From contig CAVTEP010000001.1 in NCBI GenBank assembly GCA_963733915.1, forward strand, positions 62,001-126,000: a DNA stretch of 64,000 nt. Direction: 5' to 3'. Positions 8,840 through 16,991 of the stretch are shown one piece after another (position 1 is the stretch's first letter; every line of letters starts with the position of its first letter). Under the pieces are notes generated by a model that was not told where the DNA came from, ran no database searches, and saw only the letters and a program-made list of their open reading frames with translations. This stretch comes from Sulfomarinibacter sp963733915 (lineage in GTDB: Bacteria; Acidobacteriota; Thermoanaerobaculia; Thermoanaerobaculales; Sulfomarinibacteraceae). The translations under genes were made by a program, and so were the position numbers.

Positions 8840-8943
8840 TCAGTTTTGAGTTCTCAGGTTTGAGTTTTGAGTTTTCCCACGTCCCACGCCAGGTCGTGGG
8901 CGAGGGGCGCCGGGAACTCAGAACTCAAAACTCAAAACTCACC
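8840..8943. repeat. Heptamer inverted array (TTTTGAG / AACTCAA)
   Basis: The left arm (8840-8876) repeats TTTTGAG and the right arm (8909-8943) repeats AACTCAA, its reverse complement. Between them is a GC-rich centre with its own small palindrome (CCCACG/CGTGGG). This is the clearest example of the two-arm architecture: transcribed, it would fold into a long AU-rich stem capped by a GC-rich loop. Confidence 0.75.
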
Positions 8944-9291
8944 CGTGCCGTTCCTCCAGGCGCTCTGGTCTACGATTATCACCATCCGCCGTGGACGATG
9001 TTCGTTTCATCGAGCCGTTTTCTGAATCGCAGCGTCGCCAGGCTCACGGTGAGCACGAAGAAACCAGGAGCGGCGACACCGCGTGATGAAGCTCGGCGAT
9101 CACGGGCTTTGCCACGCCGGTCCTGGTCCTCTGCACCTGCCGGCCGTTCGACCCGCCGGTTTCGGGAGGACCGCTGCGCTATGTCGTGTGGGCGCAGTCC
9201 GTTCCCCGCTGAGTATTCCCTTGGCTTTTTCGATTCCACATCCAGAGACGCTTAGTCGATTCAACGTTGATCGTTTCAACTTTTCAACGTT
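8944..9291. other. Gene-free stretch, possible ABC-2 permease remnant
   Basis: I see no convincing gene. On the minus strand at about 8985-9060, the peptide FFVLTVSLATLRFRKRLDE resembles the C-terminal end of ABC-2-type permeases, but upstream of it no membrane segments are found in any one frame. It could be the eroded tail of a lost transporter. The right end (9258-9300) is an AACGTT-type repeat array touching the next gene's stop codon. Confidence 0.25.
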
Positions 9292-10109
9292 TTAACGTTC
9301 CAGGAGCCCGCCCTCGTCGAGGTCGTGCTCGCGCAGCGGATCGAGCTGCAGGTAGTCCTTGAGGTAGCGAACACCGACATAGAAGGGGATGGTGTCAAAT
9401 GCCGCGACGACGAACTTGAAGGCGTAGCCGGTGATGATGAAGAGGGCCAGCTGACGTCCGAGGGGCTGCGAATTGTCGATCGGCAGCGCGTGCGCGTAGT
9501 AATGGGTGATGAGGATGACCGCAACCGTATCCACCATCTGGCTGACCATCGTCGAGCCGTTGTTGCGTACCCACAGCAGCCGTCCCTTGGTGACCCGTTT
9601 CCAGAAGTGGAAGACCCAGACGTCGCAGAACTGGGCCGCCATGTAGGCGATCATCGAGGCGGTGACGGCGCCGAAGGTCAGGGCGCGGATCTCGAAGAAG
9701 ACCGGCAGCCGGCCGGCCGCGTCACGAACGATCTGTCCGGTTGCGGGATCGAGCCTTCGAAACCGGGCAGCACGCCGCCAAGCCAGATGATGAAGACCAC
9801 CCAGATGTTGAGCAGCAGACCGACGAAGACGACGAAGTTGGCCCGCCGGCGACCGTAGAACTCGCTGATGAAGTCGGTGCACAGAAAGGTCATCGGGTAG
9901 GGCAGGACTCCGACCGCAATCGCGAAGACGAGCGGTGCACCGCTCGCGGTCTGAAGCTCGAGGAGCTTGATGAAGCGGCTGATGCCGAGGATGTTGAGCA
10001 TCGCCAGAGTGCCGAGGAAGAGGCCGGCGAGGATCAGGAACACGCGCTCGCGGCGGGCGTGCAGGTGCGAGGCCTCGATCGGATGCAGACTCTCTGGCGG
10101 CGTTGCCAT
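9292..10109 (-). CDS. YhhQ-family queuosine precursor transporter, frameshifted
   Basis: Member of the YhhQ/VUT family, which imports 7-cyano-7-deazaguanine for queuosine synthesis. The first part (ATG 10109) has membrane helices and the family's PYPMTFLCTDFISEFYG motif. The second part has RNNGSTMVSQMVDTVAVI and YMAAQFCDV. The two are in different frames. Reading continues smoothly if one base is restored near 9755-9765 (after LPGFEG, joining to DPATGQIVRD). The restored length is about 272 residues. It could be a genuine pseudogene or a sequence error. The stop codon lies inside an AACGTT-type repeat array. No other queuosine genes are nearby. Confidence 0.8.
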
Positions 10110-10149
10110 GGCCGAGAGGATACCTGATCTCAGGGCAGGGCAGCTGTCT

Positions 10150-10244
10150 GTTTTGAGTTCCTAGTTTTGAGTTTTGAGTTCCGCCCGCCCGCCCAAAAAC
10201 GCTGCCGGGGCGGGTGGAGAAAACTCAAAACTAAAACTCACAAC
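10150..10244. repeat. Heptamer inverted array (TTTTGAG / AACTCAA)
   Basis: Left arm of TTTTGAG words (10150-10180), a centre with CCGCCCGCCCGCCC and GGGGCGGGTGG, and a right arm of AACTCAA words (10219-10240). It fills the gap between two minus-strand genes and ends next to the stop codon of the zincin gene. Confidence 0.7.
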
Positions 10245-10246
10245 TT

Positions 10247-10657
10247 CTAGCTCGGACGCTGATCGTCGTCGTTGTCGAGCCCCTCGAACTCCTCCTCCCA
10301 CGCGTCCATCTCGCTCTCCGAGAATCCGAAGTGGTGGCCGATCTCGTGCAGCAGGGTCAGCTGGATCTGGTGGATGAGCCCGGCGCGGGTGCGGCAGGCG
10401 GCGAGGAGCGGCTTCCTGTACAGCACGATCACGTCGGGCAGCACGTTGCCGTACCAGCCGCCGCGCTGGTCGAGCGGCACCCCGGTGTAGAGCCCGAAGA
10501 GCGTGTCGCGACGCGGGTCGAGCTCGAGGTCGGCCAGAGTTTCGGCGTCGGGTGCCTCGCGGACCTGGATCGAGAGGTTGGACATGAGCTCGGCAAACTC
10601 GAGCGGCAACTGGTCGAGTGCTTCAGCGACGGCGGATTCAAACTCCACTCGGTTCAT
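10247..10657 (-). CDS. Small zincin-fold metallopeptidase family protein
   Basis: A 136-residue protein of the bacterial metallopeptidase family with the MMP-like zincin signature HEIGHHFGFSESEMD (about residues 104-118): the HExxHxxG zinc site followed by the conserved methionine. The middle part (DVIVLYRKPLL) matches the family pattern. The acidic C terminus (EEFEGLDNDDDQ) is low complexity. It has no signal peptide, so it is cytoplasmic. Substrate unknown. It lies 43 bp downstream of a small membrane-protein gene that faces the same way. Confidence 0.8.
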   Translation of the reverse strand: MNRVEFESAVAEALDQLPLEFAELMSNLSIQVREAPDAETLADLELDPRRDTLFGLYTGVPLDQRGGWYGNVLPDVIVLYRKPLLAACRTRAGLIHQIQLTLLHEIGHHFGFSESEMDAWEEEFEGLDNDDDQRPS

Positions 10658-10700
10658 GATTGTTGCGGCGCGGTGACGTCACCGGGTCCGGAGTGTGACC

Positions 10701-10883
10701 TCACTTCTGAGTGCGTCCCTTGAAGAGATCGACCAGGTTCCAGCCGAAAATGGCCCCGATCGCCGCACCGATCATGGCGCCGGTGATGTCGTAGTACTTG
10801 ATGCCAGCGGCCGCGCCCACGCAACCGAAGACGATCGCGCAGAGGACTCTCATGAATCTCACGGTCTCGAAGTCCATCGCCAT
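10701..10883 (-). CDS. Small two-helix membrane protein
   Basis: A 60-residue hydrophobic protein (MAMDFETVRFMRVLCAIVFG...) with two closely spaced membrane segments rich in small residues. The second, GAMIGAAIGAIFGWNL, is a glycine-zipper-like helix. It ends in a short basic tail. I chose ATG 10883 because GGGGAG is 8 bases upstream. It is divergent from the nucleoside transporter gene, with 87 bp between them. It is not a recognised family; it could be a membrane stress or regulatory peptide. Confidence 0.6.
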   Translation of the reverse strand: MAMDFETVRFMRVLCAIVFGCVGAAAGIKYYDITGAMIGAAIGAIFGWNLVDLFKGRTQK

Positions 10884-10970
10884 GGGTGCTCTCCCCGCCG
10901 GCTCCAGGCAGCCGACAATCAGATTATACAGCCCGGGCCGGTGTACAGTGTCCGCACGGGAGGAATCTCC

Positions 10971-12593
10971 ATGCGCTTCATCGGCGTGCTCGGCATGCTC
11001 GCACTGCTCGGCCTGGCGTGGGCCCTGTCCTATCATCGGCGCGACATCAGACCGCGAATCGTCGTCTGGGGTCTCGGCCTCCAGTTTCTGTTCGCGGTGA
11101 TCATCCTCCGCCAAGACCTGTGGAGCTTTGTCGGTATGGGAGTCCTCGGAGTGCTGGTGGCGACGTTTGTGTTGATTCACGATCGGGGCGCGGCAGGCCG
11201 CAGCCGGGTTGCAATGGCGGGCATTCTCGTCGGCGTGGCAGCCGTCGCTGCGGTTCTCGCATCGGCCGGTCCGGGGATCGTCGGCGCCTCCTTCATCGTC
11301 GTCGTCCTGCTGCTGGTCGTAAACTCGCGCTGGCGCCTCGCGCCGCAGGCGCAGGGACCGCTCGGCGCCCTGTTGGTTGCGACAGCGGTCGGCTGGTTGG
11401 TCGCCTCCGATCTCTACGGGCAGATCATATTCACCGAGTTCAGCAACAAGGTGGCCGCGTTCCTGAGCCTTTCGGACTACGGCGCCCGGTTCCTGTTTGG
11501 CAACCTTGCCGACCGCCAGTACTTCTTTCCGGGGGGCGCTGCGAGTTGGCCGGGATTCGGCTTCCAGTTCGCCTTCAAGGTGCTGCCGACGATCATCTTT
11601 TTCGGCGGGTTCATGGCGGTGCTCTACTACCTCGGCATCATGCAACGGGTGATCGAGTCCCTGGCCCGCTTCATGCGCTGGACGGTGGGCACGAGCGGTG
11701 CGGAAACCTTGTCCTGCTCCGCCAATATCTTTGTTGGTCAGACCGAGGCGCCGCTCCTGATCAAGCCGTTTCTCAACGAGATGACCAGATCGGAGATACT
11801 GACCGTCATGGTCGGCGGCTTCGCCACCATCGCCGGCGGCGTGCTCGCCGCCTACATCGCGATGGGCATACCGGCGGGCCACCTGATCGCCGCCAGCGTG
11901 ATGGCGGCCCCCGCGGCGTTGCTGGTGGGAAAGATCATCTACCCGGAAACCGAGCATTCGTTGACGGCCGGCGACATCGAGTTGCCCGAAATCGATTCGG
12001 GCGGCAACGTCATCGAGGCCGCATCCAACGGCATCACCGACGGCCTCAAGCTCGCGGTCAACGTGGGCGCGATGCTGATCGGTTTTATCGCCCTGATCGC
12101 GGTCCTCGACGTCTGCCTCAACTGGGTCGACTCGCTGGTGGACGGCGGCCTCTTGCGGGGCGCCTGGGTGACCTACTCCGCGGGGGGCATGTCGCCCGTC
12201 GTCGGCGAGTTTCTGGGCGTGGTTCCGGGCTCTCTCCAGACCCTATTCGGTACGGCGCTTCGGCCGCTGGCGTTCTTGATGGGCGTGCCGTGGGCGGACG
12301 CCGCAGCGGTCGGGAACCTGCTCGGCGTCAAGCTGTCGCTCAACGAACTTGTTGCCTATGGCGTGCTGAGCTCGTACATCCAGGACGGCGCGATCTCGGA
12401 GCGGGCGGCAGTCATCGCCACCTACGCCCTCTGCGGATTCGCCAATTTCTCGTCGATCGGCATCCAGATCGGAGGCATCTCGGCGGTTGCTCCGCGGCGG
12501 CGATCCGATCTTGCCCAGCTCGGACTCAAGGCGATGTTCGGTGGCGCCATTGCGTCGTGCCTGACGGCGACGATCGCCGGTATGCTGCTGTAG
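10971..12593 (+). CDS. Concentrative nucleoside transporter (NupC/CNT family)
   Basis: Inner-membrane nucleoside/cation symporter of 540 residues. It has an N-terminal set of hydrophobic helices and the CNT core with its hallmark segments: PGFGFQFAFKVLPTIIFFGG, SANIFVGQTEAPLLIKPFL, FATIAGGVLAAYI, and near the end GALCGFANFSSIGIQIGG-like sequence (here YALCGFANFSSIGIQIGG). It is somewhat longer than the ~400-residue E. coli NupC because of extra N-terminal helices. ATG 10971 is preceded by GGGAGGAA. A lipoprotein gene follows 27 bp later and may be co-transcribed. Confidence 0.9.
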   Translation: MRFIGVLGMLALLGLAWALSYHRRDIRPRIVVWGLGLQFLFAVIILRQDLWSFVGMGVLGVLVATFVLIHDRGAAGRSRVAMAGILVGVAAVAAVLASAGPGIVGASFIVVVLLLVVNSRWRLAPQAQGPLGALLVATAVGWLVASDLYGQIIFTEFSNKVAAFLSLSDYGARFLFGNLADRQYFFPGGAASWPGFGFQFAFKVLPTIIFFGGFMAVLYYLGIMQRVIESLARFMRWTVGTSGAETLSCSANIFVGQTEAPLLIKPFLNEMTRSEILTVMVGGFATIAGGVLAAYIAMGIPAGHLIAASVMAAPAALLVGKIIYPETEHSLTAGDIELPEIDSGGNVIEAASNGITDGLKLAVNVGAMLIGFIALIAVLDVCLNWVDSLVDGGLLRGAWVTYSAGGMSPVVGEFLGVVPGSLQTLFGTALRPLAFLMGVPWADAAAVGNLLGVKLSLNELVAYGVLSSYIQDGAISERAAVIATYALCGFANFSSIGIQIGGISAVAPRRRSDLAQLGLKAMFGGAIASCLTATIAGMLL

Positions 12594-12620
12594 GCAGTGA
12601 TCAACCATGCAGGAGGTTAG

Positions 12621-13940
12621 ATGATGATGCGGCGAGCGCACGCGACGGTGCTGATGGTGCTTCTGGTTCTGGTTGCCGGCTGCGGCGTGGTGGATCCGAC
12701 GAGACCGACCACACAGCCCGATACCGAGGTCTTCGGAAATCTGCTCGACGTCGAGCGCAACCCCGATGATACCGGCACGTGGACAGCGCATGTCAAGGTC
12801 GGCACGCCACGCTCGGTGAGGTCAGCCGAGGAGGAGATCGGCAATCCGACCCCGGAGGTGGAGGAAGGATTGATCGCGACGGTCACGGTCGGCCCTGAAT
12901 CCGTGGTGGTGGTCGGTGATCGCCCCGCGCTTCTCGGGGATATCGACCCCGGGACCGAGCTTGTGGTGCTGCCGGTAGCCGGCACGACTAGGGTGTACGG
13001 TTCGGATGATCTCCGTCTCGAGGCCTCCACGGTGATGGACTTCGCGACCTATCGCAAGTGGCGGTTGCCCAAGCTGGAGGCCGGCAACGAACCCGAAGAC
13101 GACGACCCATCATTGATCAACTCGACCGGCGCCGAGGTCGCTCCGGTACCGGTGGCCGCCGGTAAGGTCCTTTACTTCAGCGCCCATCTGCGGCCGCCGG
13201 CGACCGCGGCGGTAGGCTGGCACGGCGCGGCTCGCGAGGGCCTCGTCGTCCCGGAAGAAGGTGTGGCTGGGGTCGAGCGGAGCTACCGATCGGAGCTCGG
13301 CGAGGATGGCTGGTCGGCGCCCGAACTGGTGCGATTCCCGGGTCTTGACGACGCTATCCAGGTGCGGGTGTCCTGGGTGGGCCCCGCCGAGACGGTGTGC
13401 CTGGTGACAGTGGTGATGGCCGGAGAAGCGCCCTGGGTCGGGCGCTCGACCCGCGCCCGGGCAAAGGCGGCCTGGGGCGCCCCCGAGCGGCTCGACGCCC
13501 TCGGCGGTGACGCCCGTGAAGCAGTCTACCTGACTGGCAGCCAGACCAAGATCGTCTTCGTTTCCAGTCGCGGTGCCGGCGGACAGAGCGATCTCCTGCT
13601 TTACGACCCCAAGGTCGAGGAGAGCCCGTTGCCGCTCGAGCCTCAAATCTGCACTTTCGGAAACGAGTGGAGTCCCCGCACCGGCCCTCAGGGCGAGCTG
13701 CTCTTTTGTCGCGCCGATCGCCAGCTGATTTTCAAGGGCGGACAGGTGCGCGCGCTGCGGTTGCCGGGACCGCACCGGGTCCAGTTCAACCAGGCCGCGG
13801 TTTCCGATGATGGCCGCTGGCTCTTCTTCTGCATGCCGACCTACCGCTCGCCCGAGTTCGATGAGAACATCTTTGTCGCGAGCTTTGGTGGTGACCTCAG
13901 CATCGGCGAACCGGTGCCGGTTGACGATTGGCGGCCCTGA
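12621..13940 (+). CDS. Lipoprotein with beta-propeller-like repeats
   Basis: A 439-residue exported protein. The signal peptide ends in a lipobox (LVLVAGCGVV), so Cys about 21 would be lipidated. The rest is beta-rich. The C-terminal half has PD40/WD40-like repeats (SDDGRWLFFCM, TGPQGELLFCR, TKIVFVSSRGAGGQSDLLLYD), suggesting a beta-propeller. I do not recognise a specific function. The start is one of three consecutive ATGs (12621/12624/12627) after AGGAGG. It lies 6 bp upstream of pabB, close enough for co-transcription, although no functional link is evident. Confidence 0.75.
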   Translation: MMMRRAHATVLMVLLVLVAGCGVVDPTRPTTQPDTEVFGNLLDVERNPDDTGTWTAHVKVGTPRSVRSAEEEIGNPTPEVEEGLIATVTVGPESVVVVGDRPALLGDIDPGTELVVLPVAGTTRVYGSDDLRLEASTVMDFATYRKWRLPKLEAGNEPEDDDPSLINSTGAEVAPVPVAAGKVLYFSAHLRPPATAAVGWHGAAREGLVVPEEGVAGVERSYRSELGEDGWSAPELVRFPGLDDAIQVRVSWVGPAETVCLVTVVMAGEAPWVGRSTRARAKAAWGAPERLDALGGDAREAVYLTGSQTKIVFVSSRGAGGQSDLLLYDPKVEESPLPLEPQICTFGNEWSPRTGPQGELLFCRADRQLIFKGGQVRALRLPGPHRVQFNQAAVSDDGRWLFFCMPTYRSPEFDENIFVASFGGDLSIGEPVPVDDWRP

Positions 13941-13946
13941 CACCCG

Positions 13947-15131
13947 GTGCCAGTTGAGTGGGCGGAGCTGCTCGGCGGTGGATGGGGCGCCTGGCGCGGC
14001 GCCTGGCGCAGCGACCGCCTGCTCATCAACCGGGCGGGCTCCTGGGTGCTCGAAGAAGGCGGCCGCGAAAGTGACCGCTGGCCCGACCTTCGAGACGCGT
14101 TGTCGGCGCTCTGGCCTCGACGCCTGGTTCGCGACAACTCGCCGTGGGCGCTGGGATGGATCGGTTACGAAGAGGCCGCGTTGCTGGCCGGAAGGATGCC
14201 GGCCCGTGACGGCGGGGATACCGCGCCGGCGGGCAGGTTGCTTCTCGAACCCGAGCCGGCACCCACAGCGGAGGATGCAGGAAATTCGGCAGCCGGACCG
14301 CCCGGTGTTCCCAGCTGGAGCCTCGACGGCGAGGCGTATCGCGCCGGCGTCGTAGCTGTCCGTGAACGGATTGCGGCGGGGGACGTCTACCAGGTGAATC
14401 TGTGCCGGCGCTTGACGGTCGAAGGAACCACGAGGTCGCTAGGTCCATTCGCGGCGGCGGCAGCGAGGGGCGGAGTGCCGGACTATCTGGCGCGGTTCCA
14501 TTTCGACGGCGGCGAGCTGCTGTGTGCGTCGATGGAACTCTTGCTGCGCCGTCGCGGAGAGATTCTGGAGACCAGCCCCATCAAGGGAACCCGGCCGCGC
14601 GGCGAGTCGGTCGAAGAGGAACGGCATCTGGCGGAGGAGCTCGCGTCCGATCCCAAGGAGCGAGCCGAGCTGGCGATGGTCATCGACCTCGAACGCAACG
14701 ATCTCGGGCAGGTCTCGCGCATCGGTTCGGTGGAGGTCATCGATCGGGGCACGGTTCATACCTACGCCACGGTCCACCACCTCGTGGGTCGGGTGAGAGG
14801 CCGGGCCCGCGCCGATCTCGAATGGTGGGAAATGCTGGCGGCAGTCGTGCCGGGCGGTTCGGTGACCGGGTGTCCAAAGTATGCGGCGATGACAGTGATT
14901 CGTGAGCTGGAACCGGTCCGGAGGGGGCCGTTCACGGGCGCTTTCGGCGTCGTCACGGGCGCCGGCGATATGGAAATGGCACTCCCGATCCGCACCGCCT
15001 GGCGGGTCGGTTCGACCCTCGAGTTTGCCGCCGGCTGCGGCATCGTCTGGGAGTCGATCCCGGAGATCGAGGAGCGAGAGTGTCTGCTCAAGATTGCGCG
15101 GTGGCTGGAGCTCGTAGGAAGTGCGGGATGA
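13947..15131 (+). CDS. pabB: Aminodeoxychorismate synthase component I
   Basis: Converts chorismate and ammonia to 4-amino-4-deoxychorismate, the committed step to p-aminobenzoate and folate. The 394-residue protein has the chorismate-binding fold. The PIKGTRPRG motif marks PabB: the lysine is characteristic of PabB, where anthranilate synthase has PIAGT. Also present are DPKERAELAMVIDLERND, PGGSVTGCPK and FAAGCGIVWES. Its glutaminase partner may be the TrpG at 21244, as in organisms with an amphibolic subunit; this is inference. It starts at GTG 13947, and its stop overlaps the next gene's ATG (ATGA). Confidence 0.9.
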   Translation: MPVEWAELLGGGWGAWRGAWRSDRLLINRAGSWVLEEGGRESDRWPDLRDALSALWPRRLVRDNSPWALGWIGYEEAALLAGRMPARDGGDTAPAGRLLLEPEPAPTAEDAGNSAAGPPGVPSWSLDGEAYRAGVVAVRERIAAGDVYQVNLCRRLTVEGTTRSLGPFAAAAARGGVPDYLARFHFDGGELLCASMELLLRRRGEILETSPIKGTRPRGESVEEERHLAEELASDPKERAELAMVIDLERNDLGQVSRIGSVEVIDRGTVHTYATVHHLVGRVRGRARADLEWWEMLAAVVPGGSVTGCPKYAAMTVIRELEPVRRGPFTGAFGVVTGAGDMEMALPIRTAWRVGSTLEFAAGCGIVWESIPEIEERECLLKIARWLELVGSAG

Positions 15132-15916
15132 GCGTTGTGTGGTGCGACGGTCGCATCTACGAAAGCCGCGAGGCTGAAACGCCGGGTGGGTCGGCCTGGG
15201 GCGCGTTCACTACCGCCGGGTGCGATCGGTGTCGGCCATTGTTGTGGTCGCGACACCTCGGGCGTCTCGCGGCGAGCCTCGAAGTCCTCGGCGCTGGGGA
15301 CAGCGTGCGGCTTCCGACAGAACCCGAGTTGTGTCAGCTCCTGGATGCCGGTGGTTTCCACGGAGCGGCGCGCCTGCGAGTGGCAGCTCGGAGGGTCGAG
15401 GTCTCGGTCTGGCGCGTTGAGGCGTCGGTCTCGCCCTTCGACGTCGCGGGGCCGGCACTGAGCCCCGCGCACCTGACGGTCGAACGCTGGCTGTCAGCGC
15501 CACCTCTTGCCGGTCACAAGACCCTGGGGAGGTCGGCCTGGGATCTGGCGCGCGAGGGGGCGCGGAGCGCCGGGTTTGACGACGCGCTGCTGGTCGATAA
15601 ACAGGGAAATCTGCTCGAGACCTCGATCGCCAACGTATTCGTCCTCAGCGACGGGGTGGCACGGACGCCGATCGCGCCGGCCCGATGTTTGCCGGGGGTG
15701 ATGCGGGGCTGGTTGCTCGATCACCTCGGTCGGGCCGGTCTGTCGGTCGAGGCCTGCGAGCTCACGATCGACGATCTCGCGGTCGCGGACGAGATCTGGC
15801 TCAGCAACGCGGTCATAGGCCTGCGGCGGGTCGCGTCGGTGGACAGGCAACGATGGCGGGAGTGGCCGCGCTTCAGGTCGTTGGCGGATCTCGGAATTCC
15901 CGCGCCCGGCTGGTAG
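15128..15916 (+). CDS. pabC: Aminodeoxychorismate lyase (aminotransferase class IV)
   Basis: A PLP enzyme of fold type IV, 262 residues, that very likely removes pyruvate from aminodeoxychorismate to give p-aminobenzoate. Supporting features are the PLP lysine region (PLAGHKTLGRSAWDLA), the LLETSIANVFV motif and the C-terminal LSNAVIGLRRV segment. Branched-chain or D-amino acid transaminases share this fold. The direct overlap with pabB (ATG 15128 within ATGA) argues for the folate role. A ~180-bp structured repeat starts 35 bp after the stop. Confidence 0.85.
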   Translation: MSVVWCDGRIYESREAETPGGSAWGAFTTAGCDRCRPLLWSRHLGRLAASLEVLGAGDSVRLPTEPELCQLLDAGGFHGAARLRVAARRVEVSVWRVEASVSPFDVAGPALSPAHLTVERWLSAPPLAGHKTLGRSAWDLAREGARSAGFDDALLVDKQGNLLETSIANVFVLSDGVARTPIAPARCLPGVMRGWLLDHLGRAGLSVEACELTIDDLAVADEIWLSNAVIGLRRVASVDRQRWREWPRFRSLADLGIPAPGW

Positions 15917-15951
15917 CCCACAGGTCGCAGGAGAATCATGAATAATGGGGG

Positions 15952-16135
15952 CTAGCCTGCATATCTCACCACGTCTCGTAGCGAGACCGGTGAGATGCTG
16001 TGCGATGTGGTGTTTGCGACCTGAGGACCGCGGAGGCGTACTTGACCGTACGTCGAGCAGTCCGATGGGAGAAAACGCCGCAGCGTGCTGCAGATCGCCG
16101 GTCGCAGTAGAGAGGTGGTGAGATATGCAGGCTAG
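15952..16135 (+). repeat. ~180-bp element with terminal inverted repeats, copy A
   Basis: A 184-bp element bounded by perfect 21-bp terminal inverted repeats beginning CTAGCCTGCATATC. Internally it can form hairpins: GTCTCG-TAG-CGAGAC (about 15972-15986), GCGTAC/GTACGT, and GCAGC/GCTGC. A second copy at 41131-41309 shares a ~33-nt nearly identical core (GATGTGGTGTTTGCGACCTG...). It sits between convergent genes, and its right end supplies the TAG stop of the DCC protein at 16132. It could be a non-autonomous mobile element (MITE-like) or a mobile structured RNA. Confidence 0.75.
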
Positions 16136-16494
16136 GACAGGCGATGCCGGTGCGCCGCGACCAGACGATAGAGCGGCGGGCCGAGCCAGCTCAGCGGTGG
16201 CAGCGCGGCCAGCCGGGCCAGCCACCCCCAGCGGGGGAGCTCGCTCATGATCCGGCGCCAGGCTGCGAAACCCTCGAGCAGACTGCCGTCGGTATCGGCG
16301 ACCCACAAGGATCCCTTGTGGGCGGAGCGGGGGGCGGGGAGCGCGCGATCGTCGGCGCTGCGGAAGTCCCGAAAGCGCAGCCGCCGATCCCGGTCGCGGG
16401 TTTCGCACCACTCCTGAGATCGGCGGCAGAGCCCGCACTCGCCGTCCATCCAGACCTCGAGCTGCGGTGTCGTCCGATCGGTGCTTCGTCGCAC
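16132..16494 (-). CDS. DCC-family thiol-disulfide oxidoreductase-like protein
   Basis: Small protein of the DCC/DUF393 family, recognisable from VWMDGECGLCRRSQEWCE, in which the DxxCxxC-type motif gives the family its name. It is followed by the RFRDFRS segment and a hydrophobic C-terminal region (WGWLARLAALPPLSWLGPPLY). Proposed redox or disulfide role, otherwise uncharacterised. I placed the start at GTG 16494, 4 bases after GGGAGG. In-frame ATGs at 16506 and 16536 are alternatives, but the latter lies inside the arsR promoter. The stop codon TAG comes from the inverted repeat of element A. Confidence 0.75.
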   Translation of the reverse strand: MRRSTDRTTPQLEVWMDGECGLCRRSQEWCETRDRDRRLRFRDFRSADDRALPAPRSAHKGSLWVADTDGSLLEGFAAWRRIMSELPRWGWLARLAALPPLSWLGPPLYRLVAAHRHRLS

Positions 16495-16529
16495 GAGGCC
16501 TCCCATCGTAGCAACCGTGGAGAGAACGC

Positions 16530-16580
16530 TTGACATTCCTTAAGGAAATTCTAAAATATCGATATGACGATATACCGGAG
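16530..16580 (+). promoter_or_regulatory. Promoter with palindromic operator for arsR operon
   Basis: TTGACA at 16530-16535 and TAAAAT at 16552-16557, spaced 16 bp, form a strong sigma-70-type promoter. Between them lies a perfect 12-bp palindrome TTCCTTAAGGAA (16537-16548). Just after it is an AT-rich dyad (ATATCGATATGACGATATA). ArsR/SmtB repressors bind AT-rich dyads overlapping their own promoter, so either may be the operator. Confidence 0.7.
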
Positions 16581-16616
16581 TGCTGAATCGCCGCGACTAC
16601 CGACGGGAACCCATCG

Positions 16617-16988
16617 GTGAGCGAGTCGCAGAACGATTGCAAATCGCGGGACAAATCCCAGGATTTACTGGATTCTCTCAGAAGTCTCCTGGCGGCCCGG
16701 GCGGAGGGGCTGCGCCGCTTGTCGGACCACTACTCGCTACTCGCCGGAGAGACCCGTCTCAAAATCATCGCCCTGCTTTCCGACGGCGGGGAACTGTGTG
16801 TTTGTGATCTGGCGTCAGTGCTCGAAATGACGCCGGCGGCGGTGTCGCAGCATCTCAGCCGGCTGCGATCGGGCCGGTTGGTGCGGTCGCGGCGCGACGG
16901 CATGACGATCTACTATCGTCTTGCAGGACCTGTGGACGCGGCGACCCTGCAGTTGATCCCCGGCCGCACCGCAAGCGGAGAGGAGTGA
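16617..16988 (+). CDS. ArsR/SmtB-family metalloregulator
   Basis: A 123-residue winged-helix repressor. Residues about 30-115 hold the ArsR domain, with recognition helix region MTPAAVSQHLSRLRSGRLV and wing RRDGMTIYYRL. The ELCVCDL motif is the alpha-3 CxC metal-binding site typical of ArsR-type sensors of As/Sb, Cd/Pb or similar metals. The first ~25 residues are polar and unconserved. It starts at GTG 16617, with no strong ribosome-binding site. The next gene, a metal-binding HMA protein, begins 3 bp after its stop, so the pair is an operon and probably self-repressed from the dyad at 16537. Confidence 0.85.
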   Translation: MSESQNDCKSRDKSQDLLDSLRSLLAARAEGLRRLSDHYSLLAGETRLKIIALLSDGGELCVCDLASVLEMTPAAVSQHLSRLRSGRLVRSRRDGMTIYYRLAGPVDAATLQLIPGRTASGEE

Positions 16989-16991
16989 CCC

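Noticed and set aside
10886..12769. 627-codon plus-strand frame overlapping the nucleoside transporter
   Set aside because: Out of frame with the transporter motifs and composed mainly of Arg/Gly/Pro; a shadow.
13947..15131. Second anthranilate synthase component I
   Set aside because: The PIKGT motif and the adjoining pabC gene identify it as PabB; the TrpE at 19636 has PIAGT and the LLES feedback motif.
15494..16654. Long minus-strand frame across element A, sharing peptides with a frame across element B (40884-41546)
   Set aside because: The similarity (GLLDVRSSTPPRSSGRKHH type) reflects the shared DNA repeat, not a conserved protein; both frames run across unrelated genes.
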